A DNA stretch of 64,000 nt from Siphonodentalium dalli (taxonomy: Eukaryota; Mollusca; Scaphopoda; Gadilida; Siphonodentaliidae), in NCBI GenBank assembly GCA_032622095.1, contig CP136067.1, positions 51,001,899 to 51,065,898 of the forward strand, written 5' to 3'. Under the pieces are notes generated by a model, which did no database searches, was not told where the DNA came from, and saw nothing but the letters and a program-made list of their open reading frames with translations. Position 1 is the stretch's first letter; every line of letters starts with the position of its first letter. A program made the translations under genes and the position numbers. Below, piece by piece: positions 56,672-64,000 of the stretch.

Positions 56672-59600
56672 CTATATACATAACTAGCATGGTTACCCGG
56701 CGTTGCCTAGGTTAAAGTGATGTGAAACCCTCTTTTGATATTTGGTGGGAATAGAGAATACTCTTGCTCTCAAAGTGGTACATGTATTCTCATAAATTGT
56801 ATATCCAAATGGCATCACAAAACATGATTCTTACACATGGAATATAAGTAGTGGCTCACCTTGTCAGGTCGGAGCGATTATCATTTTGTTTATCGCGTTT
56901 AATCCACCCCACCAATAAAGAAGTATTTATTTATTTACAACTGCGTATACTTCAGACGTTATAGCATGAAACATGAACATCATAAACACATTAGTTCGAA
57001 AAAATAAAAGACGACAATTGTGTTTACATAGAGATGTATCAATCAATCAATCAATCAATCTAGTTTATCATATCTTCATGAAGATACAGATGTTTTAAAG
57101 ATATGTCCATGTGCTCATCTGTTCTGGTGCTATATACTGGCTAATCATTTTCAGTTTAAAAGAATTGATGTTATGCAGCATAGCAGCTATATGTGCCCGA
57201 CACAGCGATATTTTGAGTTGTTTATGTTAGGCGATGTGTCTGTTCTAAAAAATGAAAGAAATCCTCTGTATCTGGCAGATATACCCTTGTCAGATGTCAA
57301 TATTGGAGGATCCTGGAAAGTCATGTGCTACGGACTGCGTTTTCCTTTATCTCAGAAGTAACAATATTTGACTGCACACTGTGACCACTATTTGTGAACA
57401 GGCCTGCTCTACATTTCCATATCTCTTGGCAATTTTATTGTAACTTTTTTTGTGGAAACTATATTGAATGGGACAGACTCAATCGTGTTATAATATATAC
57501 ATGAGCCTTTATAATATGCAATCCTCTGACGATTCAAGGTCCCTCAGTTTGAATGAATATATGTATCTCTTAAATAGATTGATATAAATATACTTTTAAT
57601 GCTTTCTTCTATGTATCTGTGTTGCTAGATCATTATATGAATGCCCTGATTTCCATCCCCATATAAATATGACAGTTGAGAGGATATAATTGTTCAAGTG
57701 ACTTAATTCGGTCACCATTTGTCGAGATTGTGAAATTGGAATGCCAAAAACTCCTTAGAACGACATGGAGATGGCCTGGTAGATGACTATATATAACTTT
57801 GTTGGATATCGGCGAATTGAACAATCTTATAAATGATAGTGAATCTCCCCTCGCCACCCATGACCCAAACGACCCCAAATGTGACTTAATTCATCATATC
57901 ATTAGAGAAAAACGTGCATAAATTTGGTAGAATCAGTGATAACATTATTTGTATCAACTTTGGTGCAACTCCCCTCATGCATGACTTGAACCGCGCCACT
58001 TTTGTCATATTTAAACCACGTCTATTAGATTCATGCATGCATTATATAATGTAGATGATTATATATAAGTTTGGTGGTAATCGGCAACTAAACAAATTCT
58101 TATCATATTTATTACCCCCCTCGTATCACGGAGAAGAATAATATATCAATTTGGTCGAAATCTGTGATAAAAATAGCCCTTCCCCTGACACCAACAACGT
58201 CACTTTAGAAAATTTTAACCCGCACCATTATCTTACTCGTAAAAGTTACCACTGTTAGACCGCATTGGTGCCATATCGATTGTACCCTTAAAGTTATATA
58301 TAGAACAAAGACATATATTCGCAAATATTTGATTCATTGTATAATTTGAGAAGAACGTGTATGAGTTTGATGGTAATTGGCACTAAACATATTTTTATAA
58401 GTTTTTGGTGACCCTCCCGTCCATATTTCGGACTCAAGTGGCGCCACTTTTGTCATCATTAAACCACACAATTAGACTCATTATAGAGATGAATATATAT
58501 ACAATTTATAAAAATTGGCGAGTATACAAATTCGTATCAAATTAGGGCCACCATTGCATATCTCTCACACAACAGGCACCAATTTGGCGCATTTAAACCA
58601 AACGATTAGATTATTCGTATCACGGAGAAGAATATGTATCACTCAGTTGGAAATCGGCGCTAAACATATTTTGTTTATCAATGTTTGTGTCCCTCTCACA
58701 CTCTAGGCACCCCTGACCCGAATGGCACCACTTTTGACATCTATAACCCACATAATTAGACTCCTGATATCATGGAGATTATTATTTGTAAGTTGTGTGC
58801 TAATCCGCGACTAAACAATTTTTTATCAAATTTGTTGCCCACCCCACCCACCCCATCTCTCTCACAAAAGCAACACCAATATGACGTCTTTAAAATCACA
58901 CGATTAGATTCCTCATATCATGGATAAGAATGTGTATCAATTTGGTGGAAATTGGCGCTAAAAATATTGTGTATCAATTTTGGTGACCCTCTCCCTTTCA
59001 GTTCACCCCTGACTCGAATGACGCCACATTTGACAGCTTTAAGCCACGCCATTAGATACATCATACCATGGGGATGAATTTGTATAATTTTCGTGGCAAT
59101 CGGCGACTAAACCAATTCTTGTCAGATTTAGTACCCACCCTCCGCTCCTCAAATCTCTCACCCCAATGACACCAATTTGGCGTCTTTAAATCACACAATA
59201 ATATTCCTTGTATCACGGAGAAGATCTCAGAAGAATGTGCATCAATCTGGTGGAATTTGGCGCTAAAATTATTTTGATCAATTTTGGTGCCTCTCTCCCC
59301 TTCCGGGCATCCCTGACGCGAACGGCGCGAATTTTGACATATTTAAACCACACCATTAGATTCCTCATATTATGGGGATGATTATATATAAGTTTGGTGG
59401 CAATCGGCGACAATTTTGTTTCTGACCCTCCCCCTTTTCTGCCCCTGACAACAACGGCGTCACTTTAAAAAATTCTAACCCTCGCCATTATCTTTCTCGT
59501 AAAAAGTTACCCCTATTAGACCCCCTTTGTGCCATCTAGGTGGTTCCCTGTGAATTTATATAGAACACAGACAGAAAGACAGACATTCGCAAATATAGAT
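56672..59600 (+). repeat. Repeat family H, copy 2 with long degenerate ~150-bp array
   Basis: Starts TAACTAGCATGGTTACCCGG with CGTTGCC and ends GAACACAGACAGAAAGACAG. From about 57600 the body consists of ~150-bp units alternating two types. One carries ACGGAGAAGAATATGTATCA and GGCGCTAAA; the other carries ATGGGGATGATTATATATAA and CGGCGACTAAAC. Units recur near 58466, 58606, 58752, 58899, 59049, 59195 and 59350. The terminal block (TTACTCGTAAAAGTTACC..) occurs twice, near 58190-58335 and 59455-59600, so about 1.27 kb has been duplicated. Short frames inside are not supported as genes. Confidence 0.65.
57042..57061. repeat. (CAAT)n microsatellite
   Basis: Five ATCA/CAAT units in tandem, possibly a SINE tail remnant. 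Confidence 0.8.
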
Positions 59601-60320
59601 ATAGAAGCCATCTGTTTAAATTTTACATTTAATCAACACCTGTTGATTAAACGTGCCTACTGTTGATTAAACTTCGCAGTGTGGATTAAACTTTCTCCAT
59701 ACAATTTGAACGGAAAAGTGTTTATCCATCGCAGGAACTACGATACGTTTGACCTTTCGTGACCCGGACAAGTGCACCGGTGTGAGTTATTTTTAGCGAT
59801 GACATCCCGCGGAAACAATTGGACTTAATGGGTTCATTATACAAACAAAAACCGAAAATAAACGCTAAGGAAGACATTTTAATGTCTGTTGTATCGCAAT
59901 TGTTACAAATAACACAATACAGTATGTTTTTCTCAATATATTTTTATCTCCAATAAATTAAAATGAACAAGGTACGGACATTGGAAAGTACGTTTCGGAT
60001 GTAAATGTTCGTAAATGTATGGAACGTCTGCGCCGTATCAATGATTTAGAAATTAATGTCAGCATATTGAAGTTCTAGCGATGTTTGGTGGGTTTACTAT
60101 AATTTGTTCACGTAAAAGAGGTCTGTGTTGTTTACTTACTTTCCAGTGTTCTGATATCAATGCGCGGCAAGGTAACGGTTTAATCCACACCTGTGATATC
60201 GAAAAATGGCTGCCACTGCAAAGCGAAAACGGATCATGTTTTCGTCGTTTGAAAATAGTTTGATGGCGATTTAAATTGGAAATAACGATTTTCACATTGT
60301 AAAGATCGTGGCATAAACAA
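59601..60320. other. Mostly unassigned stretch
   Basis: GTTGATTAAAC or GTGGATTAAAC recurs three times at 59641-59690. Nothing else recognised. Confidence 0.4.
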
Positions 60321-60330
60321 AATATACGCA

Positions 60331-60452
60331 TAGTGTTTCTGAATAACAAATTTAATCCACTCGTGGGATTGGCGATTTACAGCACTCGCTGAAGCTCGTG
60401 GTGAAAATCGCCAATCCCACTCGTGGATTAAATTTGTTATTCAGAAACACTA
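60331..60452. mobile_element. TA-flanked perfect-arm palindromic MITE
   Basis: TAGTGTTTCTGAATAACAAA continues into TTTAATCCACTCGTGGGATT and GGCGATTT; the second half is the near-exact complement ending CAGAAACACTA. The loop holds CACTCGCTGAAGCTCGTG. The flanking sequence (AATATACGCA..TCAGATACTCGTAGCC) occurs uninterrupted in reverse complement at about 63843-63905. Confidence 0.85.
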
Positions 60453-60771
60453 GCGGTCAGATACTCGTAGCCCGTTTATATATAACTATGGGTATATGCC
60501 AGATACAACCGTAAAAAACCGCCGTTCTTTTGACCGTGTATTTATCTATGGTGTGTGCCTGTGGTTGTCCGTAACCCGATGCCCGGTGTTATTGCTTTGA
60601 ACGGTAAGCATATGTTCGACTGGTGTTGTTAGATTGGTAATTAGCGGTTTCTATGTCTTGTCTGGTCATATTTACTGTTTGAAGTTTGTCTGTAATAGAC
60701 GCACTTCTTATACTAGAATTTACGCGACAGGAGCGTAGAGAAATCGCACGTCGAGTTGGTTTAAGAGTTTT
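60453..60771. other. Mostly unassigned; short inverted match to 63.85 kb
   Basis: 60453-60503 matches the complement of 63846-63890 (GTTTATATATAAC). The rest is unassigned. Confidence 0.4.
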
Positions 60772-61600
60772 TATACCCCCCGCAACGAAGTTAGGGGGGG
60801 GGTATACTGGAGTCAGCTTGTCCGTCCGTCCGTCCGTCGTCGGCGTCGTCCGTCGGCGTCGGCGTCGTCCGTCGGCGTCGTCCGTCCGTGGACACAAATT
60901 TGTCCGGAGTTTTTCTCAGTCGTTTTTTGATCAATTTCCGTGAAACTTGGCACAGACATCAACCACCATGGGAACCTGTGCACCTGCGATTATGACGTCT
61001 GTTGGACTTTTTTTAGTGGAGTTATCCCCCCTTTTTCGACTTAGAAAATTTTCACAACATGTATACTTTTGTCCGAGCTTTTATTCCTACATTTTTCAGA
61101 CAATTTTTTTAAAAAGTGGCACAGATATTTAGTACCATGGGAACTTGTGCACTTGCGATTATGACGTCTGTCCGACATTTTTTGGTGGAGTTATCCCCCT
61201 TTTTTTTATTTAGAAACTTTTTTTGCAACATTCATAATTTTGTCCGAGCTTTTATTCCTACATTTTTCGGTCAATGTTTTTTAATCTTGGCACTGATATT
61301 TAGTACCATGGGAACCTGTGCACCTGCGATTATGACGTCTGTCCGACATTTTTTGGTGGAGTTATTCCCCTTTTACAACTTAGAATTTTGTTCGCAACAT
61401 ACATAATTTTGTCCAAGCTTTTATTCCTACATTTTTTGGTCAATAGGTTTAAGATTAGGGTTATGGTTGTACACCTGCAATGGGAACTGTTATTTTATTA
61501 TTTTAACTAAATGTTTACTGACATGTGAAACATCTTAGTATTTTTAAAACAGGGGGGTATCCGTAGTCCCATTGGGACAGTCACACCTCTAGTTAGTTTT
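60772..61600 (+). repeat. Repeat with CCCCCCGCAACGAAG start and ~172-bp tandem units
   Basis: Starts ATACCCCCCGCAACGAAGTT followed by a G-run and TATACTGG, forming a terminal hairpin (60773-60804). Next comes a GTCCGTCCGTCC/GTCGGCGTC tract (60822-60888). Then come about three ~170-bp units with ACCATGGGAACCTGTGCACC and ATTATGACGTCTGTCCGACA (near 60965, 61134, 61305). It ends GGGGGGTATCCGTAGTCCCA. A moderately abundant repeat type in invertebrates as far as I know. Non-coding; the frame at 61116-61406 is repeat-derived. Confidence 0.65.
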
Positions 61601-61744
61601 GTGGTTATGAGAGCTCATTTCCCCCTGATATCTGCTCCATATGTGGTCTTCTCCTTTAAAATATCTATATGATTTCAAACAGTGGATATCCCCGACGTAG
61701 GGGCTATTCGTTTCCCCGACAGGGGGCGGGCTTTAGCTACTGGG

Positions 61745-63560
61745 TCTCACCCCAACTTTGGTCAAAATTTTAAACAGTTGGAAATTTCATACCTGCCAAA
61801 ACATTAGTTGGAAATTTAAAGGTACGGTTGGCCTTGGCGGTTGGTATCCTGTGAAAATATTTCCACCCGTCAAAAACCGCCACAAACAGAAAGAACAACA
61901 AAATGTAGACAGACTTTGTCCGTATACAAATAAGAAATATCGCATAAACAGTATGTTATTGTCATATTTTTGACCATTGTTATGTAAACAAAAGCATAAA
62001 AAGTTACTTTTCTGGTGTTTGTTTATATTATGATGGTAAACATAAAGAGCGTTCTTTGTGGGTGAATTCCTGATATGGAACGAATAAAGAGCGTTTATGC
62101 CATTTGTGTGCGATTAGCCAGCAGCATTGTGTTGTCTTCTGTAACACAATCAGGCTCTTGCTTAGGTAAAATATAGTAAATATTTATGACAACATGCTGT
62201 TTACGCGATGGTCATGGTATATATGAACGAAACTGTATGCGTTTTAATGTTTTTCTGTTTACAGTGATTGGAACAAATATGAATATTTTCGACAACTAAG
62301 GCCTCACGTGCCTTTAACACCAACAATAGTTTGAAAATGTTCTTGTAGTCCGATTTTCAAACAATTTATTGGGGGGAATTAATTTTTTTTTGACCAATAT
62401 TTGCATAATTTCCTATTTTGGTGAATTGTTTTTACTGAAATGGTCATCAGTTGGAAATTTTCCTACCTTGTGGAGGGTGACATGTTGGAAATTTCCAACA
62501 CTTGGAAAGCTTGTGTCCTGGTCCCTCCCTGATGGCCAGTTAATTTAAGAAAACAATATTGTCATACATTTGGTCAACATTGTCATTGAAATTTTCGTCA
62601 GTTGGAAATTGGGGGTGTCAGATTTGAAATTTCCAACTCTAGGAAAGCTTTAAGCTAGTCTATATGCTAGGATTTTGCGATTTTCTTGTTCAGATTTCAA
62701 CATTTTCGCACAAATGGTCGGCCCGGTGTGTCATTGTCCCTCCCCCGTGGCCAATACAAAACTGCTAATTAGGTTAACAAAACAATATTTTACGACATTT
62801 GGTCAAACTTGTGCACTGAAATAGTCATCAGTTGGATAATTTTCCAACCTGAAGTGGAGTATGAGGTTTGAAATTTCCAAAACTATAGGAAAGCTTCAGT
62901 TGAGGCCAGTCTAGTTGCTAGGACTTGTGATTTTCTTGTATAGTTTCAAAATTTTCTCACAACTATGGTCAGCCCGGTGTGTCCTGGTCTCTTGCCCGTA
63001 GCCGTGTGTGTTTTGTCTGGAGTTAGACCAATAGATGTCAGGATTTATGCCATTTTTCAGGTTAAAATATCTGAAATGTTCTCATACCGGCATTTTCAAA
63101 TCTAAGGGTGAGTTTCAGGTTAAAACATTCCCAGAATTGGAAAGCTTGAGGCCAGTCTAGATGTTAGGATTGTCAAATTTTCATGTTCAGATTTTCAAAA
63201 TGTTCTCACATCGGGCCTGTATATATACTTGCTAATTAATTTAAGAAAAAATAAATCGGAGTGTAAATTTGTCTGGCGTTATACCACTCGATGTTAGGAT
63301 TTTTTAATCTTATACTGGGCCGAACCATCCTTTTCATCCCCCTGTATGGCCAGTGGCCACAAGACAACTGGTCCATTTAGAATAGGCTACCATTTAGTAG
63401 TCTATGGGGGAACATTTGGGAAAAATCAAAGCACCGGAGGGGGGATGAAAACTGAATTACGCAAACTTGTGAGTTTGGTGTGGTTCAATGGGGTGGGGTG
63501 CAGTTGGAAATTCCAAGGTGGAGACCACCCCAACGAAAACACCCAGCCAAGTCCCGAGTG
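61745..63560 (+). repeat. TTGGAAATTTCC-type repeat block, copy 2, interrupted
   Basis: Same series as the hAT-like element at 13261-14064: CTCACC..CAACTTTGGTCAAA, CAGTTGGAAATTTC, CTTGTGTCCTGGTCCCTCCC, GGAAAGCTT and so on. It is longer, extending to CAGTTGGAAATTCCAAGG near 63502. It is interrupted by the family C element at 61816-62317. The hAT-type ends and TSD are not seen here. Confidence 0.7.
61816..62317 (+). mobile_element. TTAA-flanked MITE, family C, copy 2 (nested)
   Basis: TTAA at 61816-61819 and 62314-62317. The ends are TTAAAGGTACGGTTGGCCTT and GGCCTCACGTGCCTTTAA. It is closely similar to 44203-44696. In the corresponding place of the 13.3-kb copy the host sequence reads GTTGGAAATTTTACACCAAC without insert, so the insertion point is clear. 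Confidence 0.88.
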
Positions 63561-64000
63561 CCAAATATCCCAGATTCAACCATCCAGGGGTGCCCCTCGC
63601 GACTTAGTTTCTGCATTCTATCCGAGAATACACTGAACCGGCGGCAATATATTAACCAGACTCTTGATGAAATTGCTCCCGTGGTGATCAGACGGTAACG
63701 TCGCGGGATCGTGCTGCAAGGAAGACGATAATTGTGTTGCAGAAATGACACGGAAGACCGATTGTCAAAAAACGCAACATCAAAATACACAGGGCAAGGC
63801 TTATCGAACCAAACTGTGGAGTGTGTTTTCATTGTGTATTTCTCGCATATACCCATGGTTATATATAAACAGGCTACGAGCATCTGACTGTATGCGTATA
63901 TTATATATATATAATATGTTGCTATAACTTGCATCCAAGTATTGGATAATGTACATTTTGGTGTTTCCGAGAATGAATCAGAAAGTATATCTCCATCTTT
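63561..64000. other. Mostly unassigned end of window
   Basis: Contains the short inverted match to 60.45 kb (63843-63905) and an AT microsatellite at about 63901-63917. No gene recognised. Confidence 0.35.

Overview
This window looks like intergenic or intronic DNA from an animal nuclear genome. It is AT-rich and shows no bacterial gene density and no operons. It carries non-LTR retrotransposon relics, a Penelope-like element, a tRNA-derived SINE, a THAP-domain relic and many TIR/MITE families. The (CAAT)n SINE tail, the CAATGG..GGGGAATAAC hairpin and the CCCCCCGCAACGAAG repeat with its (GTCC)n run suggest a lophotrochozoan, probably a mollusc. That placement is inference. I found no intact host gene. 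There are three candidate host exons or promoters (9.8 kb, 33.35 kb, 36.7 kb), none proven.

Layout. 0.7-2.4 kb: minus-strand 5' half of a LINE (zinc-knuckle ORF1 plus endonuclease, no RT). 2.5-4.7 kb: 330-bp direct repeats. 5.9-9.05 kb: a palindrome, a TTAA-flanked MITE, and two inverted arrays of a 16-bp repeat around smaller TIR elements. 11.2 kb: relic of a GIY-YIG-type retroelement. 12.65-14.64 kb: a TA-flanked TIR element with an hAT-like element nested inside it (8-bp TSD). 16.2 kb: LINE 3' end. 17.07-22.15 kb: a 5.1-kb imperfect palindrome with ATGGCGGCC-rich ~170-bp repeats. 24.7-27.9 kb: a MITE with a 72-bp element inserted at TTAA, then two minus-strand LINE relics. 28.4 kb: 49-bp minisatellite. 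29.5 kb: THAP relic. 30.4-35.2 kb: MITEs, LINE 3' end, SINE, candidate promoter, nested TA elements. 35.9 kb: minisatellite, then a candidate coding exon. 36.9-38 kb: TTAA-flanked and related MITEs. 39-45.6 kb: rearranged TIR element copies, a GC-rich TIR element, and further MITEs. 48.08-51.87 kb: two Penelope-like copies head to head. 52-55 kb: MITEs and a LINE ORF1 relic. 55.9-59.6 kb: a repeat family with a long degenerate ~150-bp tandem array. 60.3-63.6 kb: a palindrome and two more repeat families with a nested TTAA element.

The main theme is a stratified record of nested transposition. In several places an element can be compared with an uninterrupted relative elsewhere in the same window, which shows the target site directly (TTAA twice, TA at least once, SINE TSD once). 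The least explained structure is the 5.1-kb palindrome. The best-preserved coding material is the Penelope-like reverse transcriptase and GIY-YIG endonuclease, but both copies carry disabling changes. All identities come from reading the sequence and translations by eye; no database or alignment was run.
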